From: an uncultured Gammaproteobacteria bacterium
GTDB taxonomy: Bacteria > Pseudomonadota > Gammaproteobacteria > Nitrosococcales > Methylophagaceae
DNA length: 64,000 nt
NCBI GenBank assembly: GCA_905479985.1
Contig: CAJQOM010000009.1
Coordinates: 23,667-87,666, forward strand
Reading direction: 5' to 3'
The notes beneath the pieces were generated by a model. That model did not search any database. It saw only the letters and a program-made list of their open reading frames with translations, and was not told where the DNA came from. The position numbers and the translations under genes are program-made. Below are positions 11,603-18,620 of this stretch, piece after piece. The first letter of the stretch is position 1. Each line of letters begins with the position of its first letter.

Positions 11603-12750
11603 GATGGTATTACCTCTGACGCGACTTTTTTCATATAAGCAGTGAAAATGTCATGATAGCGGCTAATGGGCAATAGGAAGGCGTCATGGCCTTGTGTTGC
11701 TTCTATTTCAGCATAGGTCACCTCTTTATTTTCTGATAAGAGGGCATTGACGATTTCTTGAGATCGTTCTGGCGAAAAACGCCAGTCGGTGGTAAATGAA
11801 ATGACGAGACATTTTGCTTGAATTTTTGATACTGCTTGGGCGAAATCACCTTCAAAAGCACTGGCAGGGTCGAAGTAATCGAGTGCTTTGGTCATCAGTA
11901 AATAGGTATTTGCATCAAACTGTTCGGCAAAACTTTCACTTTGATAGCGTAGGTAGCTTTCGATTTGGAACTCGACATCGAAACCGTAATTGATGCTGTC
12001 ATGGCGTAGTTCACGACCAAACTTTTCCCCCATTGCTTCGTCTGAGAGATAGGTAATGTGACCTAACATTCTCGCAAGCCCGAGGCCTTTTCTAGGCAAG
12101 GTATCGTGCGAGGCGTAATAACCTTCATGGAACTCCGGATCGGCTTTGATGGCTGTTCTGGCGACTTCATTAAAAGCGATATTTTGGGCGGATAATTTAG
12201 GGGCTGCGGCGATGATGAGGACGTGTTTTAAGCGTTCTGGCAGGCTGATAGCCCATTGCATGGCTTGCATACCACCCAGGCTACCACCGACAACCGCAGC
12301 CCATTGTTGGATATTGAGGTTATCGGCCAGTATGGCTTGGCTTTTGACCCAGTCATTGACGGTGACAATAGGAAAGTCAGGGCCGTAAGGGGTGTTGGTA
12401 TCTGGGTTAATGCTGGTTGGACCTGTCGAGCCATTACAGCCGCCTAAATTATTGAGGCAGACAACAAAGAAGTGGTTGGTATCAATGGCCTTACCGGGCC
12501 CGATAACATTGTCCCACCAGCCCGGTTTTTTATCTTCCATGGCGTGGTAACCAGCGACATGGTGATCGCCAGACAATGCATGGCAGATCAAAATGGCATT
12601 GGAGGTACTCTGATTGAGTTTCCCATGGGTCTCAAAGACTAAATCGTAGGCAGGTAGAGCCTGACCACACTCGAGTGTGATAGGGGTTTCAATATGGAGC
12701 GTTTGTGGGCTAACCAGACCGACTGAATTGGCTGGTATGGAGTCCGGCAT
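11599..12750 (-). CDS. metX: Homoserine O-acyltransferase MetX
   Basis: Alpha/beta-hydrolase enzyme that activates L-homoserine with an acyl group for methionine synthesis. The 383-residue protein has the nucleophile elbow [14 protein letters not shown] (catalytic Ser near residue 150). The acid and base regions are FTTDWRFSP and GHDAFLLP. MetX proteins use acetyl-CoA or succinyl-CoA, and I cannot assign which here; several gammaproteobacterial MetX enzymes are succinyl-specific. It is translationally coupled to metW. No SAM riboswitch is seen in the 74-base gap upstream. Confidence 0.93.
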   Translation of the reverse strand: MPDSIPANSVGLVSPQTLHIETPITLECGQALPAYDLVFETHGKLNQSTSNAILICHALSGDHHVAGYHAMEDKKPGWWDNVIGPGKAIDTNHFFVVCLNNLGGCNGSTGPTSINPDTNTPYGPDFPIVTVNDWVKSQAILADNLNIQQWAAVVGGSLGGMQAMQWAISLPERLKHVLIIAAAPKLSAQNIAFNEVARTAIKADPEFHEGYYASHDTLPRKGLGLARMLGHITYLSDEAMGEKFGRELRHDSINYGFDVEFQIESYLRYQSESFAEQFDANTYLLMTKALDYFDPASAFEGDFAQAVSKIQAKCLVISFTTDWRFSPERSQEIVNALLSENKEVTYAEIEATQGHDAFLLPISRYHDIFTAYMKKVASEVIPS

Positions 12751-12824
12751 GTCGGCTTATTCCTTAGTAACGAGTGATATAAAGTCTAAATAGTTGTGGA
12801 CGTTTGTGCAATGTAAAAGGGGCG

Positions 12825-13400
12825 TTAAACTTGGCCAATTAAAAGGGGTATGACCAGCATGGATAGCAGTTGTAAACCGATGACTGCGATAAGGGGGGAT
12901 AAATCTAATGCACCCATGGCGGGCATGACTTGCCTGATGGGTTTTAATAAGGGTTGGTTCATACTGTGAATTAATGGTTTGATTGGGTTTTCAGACCCCG
13001 GTGGGATAACCCAGCTCAGGACGACTTCAATGATGATACTGAAGGTGAAGATAGTGATAAATAAGGAAAAAACGTCAGCTAGTAACCAGCCTAGAAAGAA
13101 ACCGGGATAAGCTTGTCCTGATTGAATGGCATTGATTAAAAAGAGCTTAAAGAAGGTTAAGGCGAATAATAGAACAATCGTTGCAGTATCCCAGCGGCCG
13201 ATGGGGGGAATAAAACGGCGTAAGGTTTTGACAGGCACTTGAGTCGCTTTAATGATCATCTGGACTATCGGGTGGTGGTACTCCCATTGCGCCCACTGCA
13301 TGATGACACGAAAGGCTACGATCAGTATATAAAGACTAAAAAGGGTGTCGATTAAAAAGATTAAGGGGTTACTAAAATAGGTATTAGGCATGGTCTTCAC
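12825..13400 (-). CDS. YggT family membrane protein
   Basis: A 191-residue inner-membrane protein with two YGGT repeats, each containing a pair of hydrophobic helices. The conserved ending of each repeat is visible in the PLRRFIPPIGRWDTATIVLL-like and PIRQVMPAMGALDLSPLIAV-like segments. The molecular role is not firmly known; osmotic and membrane roles have been proposed. It follows proC with a 17-base overlap, the usual PLPBP-proC-yggT order. Confidence 0.9.
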   Translation of the reverse strand: MKTMPNTYFSNPLIFLIDTLFSLYILIVAFRVIMQWAQWEYHHPIVQMIIKATQVPVKTLRRFIPPIGRWDTATIVLLFALTFFKLFLINAIQSGQAYPGFFLGWLLADVFSLFITIFTFSIIIEVVLSWVIPPGSENPIKPLIHSMNQPLLKPIRQVMPAMGALDLSPLIAVIGLQLLSMLVIPLLIGQV

Positions 13401-14217
13401 CGAGTTGTGTGGCTAATTCTCTTGATCTTAAAGCGGCTGCGATGAGGGCGTTTTCAAATATTGCTCTCAGTCCACCATCTTCTAATTCATGAATGGCACG
13501 CTCTGTTGTGCCGCCCGGAGAGGTTACCTTTTGTCTTAATAAGGCGGTTGAATCGTTACTTTCTAATGCCATTTTTGAGGCGCCGAATGCCGTCTGTAAG
13601 CAGAGCAGTTTGGCAGTTTCTTGATCTAAGCCCAGTTCAACTGCAGCAGCTTCCATGGCTTCCATGACGAGAAAGAAATAGGCCGGACCGCTACCTGACA
13701 ATGCGGTGACGGCATTGATCAGTTCTTCGTCTTTTACCCAGAGGGTTAATCCGACAGCGCGCAGAATTGATTCAGCGAGTTCTTGCTGCTGTGTTGAGAC
13801 GAATTCGTTGGCATACAGTGCAGTTGCGCCTGCTTGGACTAATGCCGGCGTGTTGGGCATCGTTCTGACAATAGCAGCCTCGGGGTGTGCGAGCCATCGT
13901 GCAATATCGTCTAGGCGAATACCAGCAGCAATAGAAATTAACATCATGTCAGGTTGCCAATGTGGGGAACATTGCTTAACGACGTGTTGTAATTGTTGTG
14001 GCTTAACGGCTGGGACAATGACTTGGCAGTTTTTGATAGCGCTGATGTTATCAGTGTGAGTCTGGATGGCGTAACTTGCTTTGATCGTTTCAAGGCGGTT
14101 CGAATCCGGGTCAGAGACGTGAATATGTGTTGGATTGAAGCCATCGGCAATTAAGCCGCCAATGAGGCTAAGTGCCATGTTGCCGCCACCGAGAAAAGCG
14201 ATTTTGCAGTCTTTCAT
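13384..14217 (-). CDS. proC: Pyrroline-5-carboxylate reductase ProC
   Basis: NAD(P)H-dependent last step of proline synthesis. The product has 277 residues, with the Rossmann motif IAFLGGGNMA at the N-terminus. The family signature region is ALSGSGPAYFFLVMEAMEAAA, with TSPGGTTERAI near the C-terminus. The frame extends five codons upstream to a TTG at 14232, but AAGAAGAG lies inside that extension, just ahead of the ATG at 14217, which I take as the start. It lies between the PLP-binding protein gene and yggT. Confidence 0.95.
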   Translation of the reverse strand: MKDCKIAFLGGGNMALSLIGGLIADGFNPTHIHVSDPDSNRLETIKASYAIQTHTDNISAIKNCQVIVPAVKPQQLQHVVKQCSPHWQPDMMLISIAAGIRLDDIARWLAHPEAAIVRTMPNTPALVQAGATALYANEFVSTQQQELAESILRAVGLTLWVKDEELINAVTALSGSGPAYFFLVMEAMEAAAVELGLDQETAKLLCLQTAFGASKMALESNDSTALLRQKVTSPGGTTERAIHELEDGGLRAIFENALIAAALRSRELATQLGEDHA

Positions 14218-14251
14218 ACTCTCTTCTTTCAACGAATCGTAAATATTATGG

Positions 14252-14959
14252 TTAGTTTACTTGACCTGTCGATGTTGGTGTAGATCTTTGACCAAAAAGG
14301 GCGCTGCCTATGCGTACCATGGTACTGCCTTCGGCAATCGCTGCGCTCATATCGGCTGACATACCCATTGAGAGCGTGTCGATGCTGGGGTAAGTTTTAG
14401 CGAGTTTTTGGTAGAGCGTGTGTGCTTTATGAAAGGTGGCATGTTGTTGTTCTGGGTTATCTGTTTTGCTGGGTATGACCATAATGCCACGCAAATTCAG
14501 TTGTTCTAGCGCGTCGATATTTGAGGCTAAGGTGAATAAGTTTGTATCGGATACGCCAGATTTTGTTTGTTCGTTATCAATATTAACTTGGATGCAGACA
14601 TTCAGCGGGGGCTTATCTTTGGGGCGCTGTGTGGCTAAGCGTTGGGCGATTTTTTGACGGTCGACACTTTGCACCCAGTCAAAATGTTGCGCGATATCTT
14701 TGGTTTTATTCGATTGAATAGGCCCGATAAAATGCCAATCGAGATTAAGATCTTGGAGGTGGTTTATTTTTAGGAGTGCTTCTTGCAAGTAGTTTTCGCC
14801 AAAGGCAGTGAGTCCTGCACTGGCCGCATCACGCAGTTTTTCTGCTGACCAGGTTTTGCTGACAGCGAGTAATTGGATGTCAGCGGGGCTACGGTTGGCT
14901 TGTAAAGCGGCATTTTCTATGCGGTTTGTGACGCTGGACAGGTTTTTTATGATTGTCAT
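14252..14959 (-). CDS. YggS/PLPBP family pyridoxal phosphate homeostasis protein
   Basis: Alanine-racemase-fold protein that binds PLP without known enzymatic activity and balances vitamin B6 and amino-acid pools. 235 residues from the ATG at 14959. The PLP lysine is in LLAVSKTWSAEKLRDA, followed by FGENYLQEAL, both family hallmarks, and the phosphate-binding SMGMSADMSAAI is near the C-terminus. A longer frame reaches 15004, but its first 15 residues do not resemble the family. It is divergent from pilT, and this YggS-ProC-YggT plus PilT arrangement is common in gammaproteobacteria. Confidence 0.94.
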   Translation of the reverse strand: MTIIKNLSSVTNRIENAALQANRSPADIQLLAVSKTWSAEKLRDAASAGLTAFGENYLQEALLKINHLQDLNLDWHFIGPIQSNKTKDIAQHFDWVQSVDRQKIAQRLATQRPKDKPPLNVCIQVNIDNEQTKSGVSDTNLFTLASNIDALEQLNLRGIMVIPSKTDNPEQQHATFHKAHTLYQKLAKTYPSIDTLSMGMSADMSAAIAEGSTMVRIGSALFGQRSTPTSTGQVN

Positions 14960-15053
14960 GTTGCAAGCCCGCGCTGAGCGCGCTACCTTTATCAGAAATA
15001 TCACGCTATTAGAAGCGATTTGATGGTTACTTTCAATGTTTTAGGGGACGTGA

Positions 15054-16091
15054 GTGGATATTACAGAATTATTGACATTTAGTGCAAAGAATAAAGCATC
15101 GGATTTACATATCTCATCTGGTGAAGCGCCGATGATTCGTGTCGATGGTGATGTGAAGCGGATTAATTTGCCGGCAATGGAGCATAAAGACGTCCACGCG
15201 ATGATTTATGACATTATGAACGATAAGCAGCGCAAGGATTTTGAAGAGTTTCTTGAATCTGATTTTTCATTTGAGATACCCAACTTAGCGCGTTTTCGTG
15301 TCAATGCTTTTAATCAAAATCGTGGTGCGGCGGCGGTATTTCGGACGATTCCTTCGACAGTGTTAACGTTAGAAGAACTGGGTGCGCCAGAAATTTTTAA
15401 ATCGATTGCTGATAACCCACGCGGCATTGTGTTGGTCACAGGACCCACGGGGTCAGGTAAATCAACCACGTTGGCTGCGATGGTTGATTATCGCAATGAA
15501 AAAGATAATGAACATATATTGACGATTGAAGATCCGATCGAGTTTGTCCACCAAAGTAAAAAATGTTTGGTCAATCAACGCGAAGTGCATCGGGATACGT
15601 TAGGGTTTAGTGAAGCATTACGTTCTGCTTTGCGCGAAGATCCCGATATTATTTTAGTCGGTGAGTTACGTGATTTAGAGACCATTCGTTTGGCATTGAC
15701 GGCAGCGGAAACTGGCCATTTGGTTTTTGGTACGTTACATACGTCATCAGCTGCAAAAACGATTGATAGGATTGTCGATGTATTCCCTGCAGCAGAAAAA
15801 GATATGGTTCGGTCGATGTTGTCAGAATCAATACGTGCTGTTATTTCTCAAACACTGATGAAGAAAGTCGGTGGTGGTCGTATTGCGGCACATGAAATTA
15901 TGATTGGGACGCCGGCGATTCGAAATTTGATTCGTGAAGATAAAATTCCACAAATGTATTCGGCGATCCAGACTGGCGCTGCCATCGGTATGCAAACATT
16001 GGATCAGAATTTGCAGGACTTAGTAAGAAGACAATTAGTGACAAAAGCAGAAGCCATACCACGTGCGGTGAACAAAGATTTATTCCGTTAG
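15054..16091 (+). CDS. pilT: Type IV pilus retraction ATPase PilT
   Basis: Hexameric cytoplasmic motor that depolymerises type IV pili for twitching motility. 345 residues, with the N-terminal PAS-like domain ending in FRVNAFNQNRG and Walker A GPTGSGKSTTLAA. The Asp box region is EDPIEFVHQSK, Walker B DIILVGELRD, the His box TLHTSSA, and the AIRNLIRE motif essential in PilT is also present. The start is the GTG at 15054, behind AGGGGA at 15043-15048. It is followed after 9 bases by pilU. Confidence 0.97.
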   Translation: MDITELLTFSAKNKASDLHISSGEAPMIRVDGDVKRINLPAMEHKDVHAMIYDIMNDKQRKDFEEFLESDFSFEIPNLARFRVNAFNQNRGAAAVFRTIPSTVLTLEELGAPEIFKSIADNPRGIVLVTGPTGSGKSTTLAAMVDYRNEKDNEHILTIEDPIEFVHQSKKCLVNQREVHRDTLGFSEALRSALREDPDIILVGELRDLETIRLALTAAETGHLVFGTLHTSSAAKTIDRIVDVFPAAEKDMVRSMLSESIRAVISQTLMKKVGGGRIAAHEIMIGTPAIRNLIREDKIPQMYSAIQTGAAIGMQTLDQNLQDLVRRQLVTKAEAIPRAVNKDLFR

Positions 16092-16100
16092 GAGGAAATG

Positions 16101-17231
16101 ATGGATATCGTAACGATTCTTAAAGCTGTCGTTAAACATGATGCGTCAGATTTATTTATTACTGCTGGCAGGCCGCCAAGTTTAAAAGTGAATGGCCAGT
16201 TAGCGACATTAACGCAAACGCCGTTGACAGAAGCTGAGGCGCGTGATCTTGTCATTAGTACAATGAATGATGAGCAGAAAAAAGTATTCGAACGAGATAA
16301 AGAATGTAATTACGGGATTGATACAGCGAGTGCCGGTCGTTTTCGTGTGAGTGCTTTATTTCAACGTAATAAAGCGGCAATGGTATTACGTCGCGTGAAA
16401 GGCTCGATTCCAACCATTGAAGCGTTAGGCATGCCTGATGTCATTAAAGATTTGGCGATGACTAAGCGGGGTCTGGTGTTATTTACTGGTGCTACTGGCT
16501 CCGGTAAATCGACAACATTAGCGGCGATGGTCGGCTACCGTAACCAAAATAGCACGGGTCATATTTTAACGATTGAAGATCCGATTGAGTTTGATCATGA
16601 GCATGGTGGTTGTGTTGTTACACAACGTGAAGTGGGGATTGATACTGACTCTTACGATGTGGCGTTGAAGAACTCATTGCGCCAAGCCCCGGATGTGATT
16701 ATGGTCGGTGAAATACGAACGCGTGCGACAATGGATTATGCGATTTCGATTGCTGAGACGGGACACCTCTGTTTATCGACGATTCATGCCAATAATGCGA
16801 ATCAAACGATGGATCGCGTGATTAATTTCTTTCCTGACGAGCGACGTGATCAATTGCTGATTGATCTATCACTGAATTTAAAAGCGGTGATTGCTCAAAG
16901 GTTGATTCCTAAAAAAGATGGTTCTGGGAGTGTGGTTGCGGTTGAAGTTTTGCTCAATACGCCTTTGATCTCAGATCTAATAGAGAAAGGGAAAGTGGCT
17001 GAGATTAAAGATGTGATGAAGCGGTCTCGTGAATTGGGCATGCAAACATTTGATCAAGCGGTTTATGATCTTTATAAAGCGGGTGAAATTAGCTATGACG
17101 ACGCATTGAAAAATGCTGATTCGATCAATGAAGTTCGGTTGATGATTAAATTGGGCGCTGAGACAGGTGAGTTGCCAGATGAGGGTGATATTGCGGACTT
17201 GTCAGTGCAAAATGAAGATGAAGTGATGTAG
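16101..17231 (+). CDS. pilU: Type IV pilus accessory ATPase PilU
   Basis: PilT paralogue that helps PilT-dependent pilus retraction. 376 residues, with Walker A GATGSGKSTTLAAMVGYRN, EDPIEFDHEHGGC and Walker B DVIMVGEIRT. A longer acidic C-terminal tail (LPDEGDIADLSVQNEDEV) is typical of PilU rather than PilT. Two ATGs occur in tandem. GGAGG at 16091-16095 is 5 bases from the second (16101) and only 2 from the first (16098), so the second is preferred. Confidence 0.95.
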   Translation: MDIVTILKAVVKHDASDLFITAGRPPSLKVNGQLATLTQTPLTEAEARDLVISTMNDEQKKVFERDKECNYGIDTASAGRFRVSALFQRNKAAMVLRRVKGSIPTIEALGMPDVIKDLAMTKRGLVLFTGATGSGKSTTLAAMVGYRNQNSTGHILTIEDPIEFDHEHGGCVVTQREVGIDTDSYDVALKNSLRQAPDVIMVGEIRTRATMDYAISIAETGHLCLSTIHANNANQTMDRVINFFPDERRDQLLIDLSLNLKAVIAQRLIPKKDGSGSVVAVEVLLNTPLISDLIEKGKVAEIKDVMKRSRELGMQTFDQAVYDLYKAGEISYDDALKNADSINEVRLMIKLGAETGELPDEGDIADLSVQNEDEVM

Positions 17232-17256
17232 TTAAGGCCACTTTTAAACCGTGGCG

Positions 17257-17285
17257 TTTTGTTGTTTTGAACAATATGTTAGAAT
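17257..17285 (+). promoter_or_regulatory. Candidate promoter for the OmpA-like lipoprotein
   Basis: An extended -10 element, TGTTAGAAT, lies at 17277-17285. A poor -35 (TTTTGT, 17257-17262) sits 17 bases upstream. It would give a leader of roughly 105 bases ahead of the lipoprotein start at 17400. It is placed after the pilU stop and would uncouple the abundant lipoprotein from pilTU. Assignment is by eye only. Confidence 0.35.
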
Positions 17286-17399
17286 CGCTGTGCAAACAGT
17301 ATCGTAGTTAAGGCTAGGTGCTAAGGGTATGAAGAGGACTATCATGCTAAATGTCGGTTTTGTCTTGCTTATGAATAATTATTAAGAAAGGAAACAATA

Positions 17400-18227
17400 A
17401 TGAAAATTTCAGTTAAATTAACAGCAGCAGTATTAGCACTAGGCGTGCTATCAGGCTGCGCATCACATCAAGTAGCAGATCGTTTGGTCTGTGCTACAGC
17501 GGGTGCCATTGCGGGTGGTCTGATTGCTGGTGCAATGAATGAAGCAGAAAGTGATGAAGTTGGTATGGGTATTGCTGCTGGTGCAGCAGTAGCGACATTG
17601 CTTTGTCCGGTACAGCATGCGCCTGAAGCGCCTGCTTGTTCTATGGATGCGCCTGAAGGTGCTTTATTAGATGCAAACGGTTGTGCTTTTGACAGCGATG
17701 GTGATGGTGTTGTTGATGGTTTAGACCAATGTCCTAGTACACCAGCAGGTGTCACGGTTGATGCATTAGGTTGCCCATTAGATAGTGATGGCGATGGCGT
17801 GCTTGATATCAATGATGATTGTCCTGGTACACCAGTTGGCGCAACAGTTGATAGTAAAGGTTGTGAACTTGTTGTCGGTACTACGATTGTATCGTTGACA
17901 GGTGTTAACTTTGAAACTAATAGTGCGGTATTAACAGCGCATGCGAAAAGCGAATTAGATACGGCGATTAATCGTCTTGCTGATGCGACTGACGTTGTTA
18001 ATGTTCGTGTAGAAGGCCACACAGATAGTCGTGGTGCTGCTGCATACAATGAGACGTTATCTCTTCACCGTGCTGAATCTGTGATTCATTACTTAGTGAA
18101 CCACGGTGGTATTGATGCGGCTAAATTGATTGCTGTAGGCATGGGCGAAGGTAGCCCTGTTGCAAGCAATGACACATCAGCAGGTCGTGCGATGAATCGT
18201 CGCGTTGACTTTGTTGTAAGTCAATAA
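17400..18227 (+). CDS. OmpA-family lipoprotein with thrombospondin type 3 repeats
   Basis: A 275-residue outer-membrane lipoprotein. The signal peptide ends in a lipobox LSGC with the acylated Cys at 20. A glycine/alanine-rich stretch (about 34-75) follows. Then come calcium-type repeats, FDSDGDGVVDGLDQCP and LDSDGDGVLDINDDCP, near residues 97-150, with paired cysteines. The C-terminal OmpA-like domain (about 165-275) carries the peptidoglycan-binding segment RVEGHTDSRGAAAYNETLS and MNRRVDFV. It probably ties the outer membrane to the cell wall. AAAGGAAAC precedes the ATG, and a strong intrinsic terminator lies 24 bases after the stop, so it is likely a highly expressed single gene. Confidence 0.92.
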   Translation: MKISVKLTAAVLALGVLSGCASHQVADRLVCATAGAIAGGLIAGAMNEAESDEVGMGIAAGAAVATLLCPVQHAPEAPACSMDAPEGALLDANGCAFDSDGDGVVDGLDQCPSTPAGVTVDALGCPLDSDGDGVLDINDDCPGTPVGATVDSKGCELVVGTTIVSLTGVNFETNSAVLTAHAKSELDTAINRLADATDVVNVRVEGHTDSRGAAAYNETLSLHRAESVIHYLVNHGGIDAAKLIAVGMGEGSPVASNDTSAGRAMNRRVDFVVSQ

Positions 18228-18250
18228 GCTTTAGCTAAAAAAGTATGATG

Positions 18251-18279
18251 AAAAGGCCCCTTTTAGGGGCCTTTTTTTT
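18251..18279 (+). terminator. Rho-independent terminator after the OmpA-like lipoprotein
   Basis: A perfect 10-bp inverted repeat, AAAAGGCCCC / GGGGCCTTTT, with a 5-base loop (TTTTA) is followed by a run of eight T. It is a strong plus-strand terminator 24 bases after the lipoprotein stop. Confidence 0.93.
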
Positions 18280-18421
18280 GCCTGTTATTTCTCTTGGATA
18301 TTGCGCTTTAATTATTAGCTGATCATTGTTTGATTAAGCTTTGGCTTTGAATGCGTTATTGACTGTCAGTGAAGCCTATGCAGATCTGCTTTGGGACAGG
18401 TTTATTGATGCAGGGGGAAGT

Positions 18422-18498
18422 TGGTGCGCCTGACAGGAATCGAACCTGTGACCCCCAGTTTCGGAAACTGGTACTCTATCCAACTGAGCTACAGGCGC
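18422..18498 (-). tRNA. tRNA-Arg (anticodon CCG)
   Basis: On the minus strand the sequence folds as a full cloverleaf. The acceptor stem is GCGCCTG/CAGGCGC, and the D arm has AGCTCAGTTGGATAGAGT. The anticodon stem CCAGT/ACTGG holds the loop TTCCGAA, so the anticodon is CCG, reading the arginine codon CGG. The T arm has GGTTCGATTCC. The discriminator base is A, and the 3' CCA is encoded (18422-18424). The gene is isolated, downstream of glgP on the same strand. Confidence 0.97.
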
Positions 18499-18521
18499 TA
18501 ATGATGTTTGCTAGGCGATAG

Positions 18522-18527
18522 ATTATA
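18522..18527 (-). promoter_or_regulatory. Candidate -10 element of the tRNA-Arg gene
   Basis: A perfect TATAAT on the minus strand lies 24 bases upstream of the mature tRNA 5' end and is followed by a GC-containing discriminator, as in stable-RNA promoters. I see no convincing -35 at the right spacing, so the call is tentative. Confidence 0.4.
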
Positions 18528-18571
18528 CGGACTCATCGAGCCCTCTACTAGCAGTAAGACGATTTAAATTA

Positions 18572-18602
18572 CATTCCCTTGTTCAATCAGAACAAGGGAA
18601 TG
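18572..18602 (-). terminator. Terminator-like hairpin after glgP
   Basis: A perfect 13-bp inverted repeat, CATTCCCTTGTTC / GAACAAGGGAATG, with a 5-base loop lies 18 bases after the glgP stop. On the minus strand the following bases are only moderately T-rich (TAATTTAAAT), so termination may be partial. Its position between glgP and the tRNA fits an end-of-gene signal. Confidence 0.65.
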
Positions 18603-18620
18603 CATAAATTGGAATAATGC

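Noticed and set aside
12751..12824. Possible SAM riboswitch upstream of metX
   Set aside because: The gap is only 74 bases and shows neither the conserved core nor the helices of known SAM riboswitches.
17468..18049. 193-residue open frame antisense to the OmpA-like lipoprotein
   Set aside because: It is a shadow of a repetitive, compositionally biased real gene. The product is Ser/Thr/Pro/Ala-rich with no family features, and the sense gene has a signal, lipobox, domain and terminator.
18422..18498. tRNA-Arg as an integration site for an element
   Set aside because: No direct repeat of the tRNA 3' end, no integrase and no foreign-looking genes flank it.
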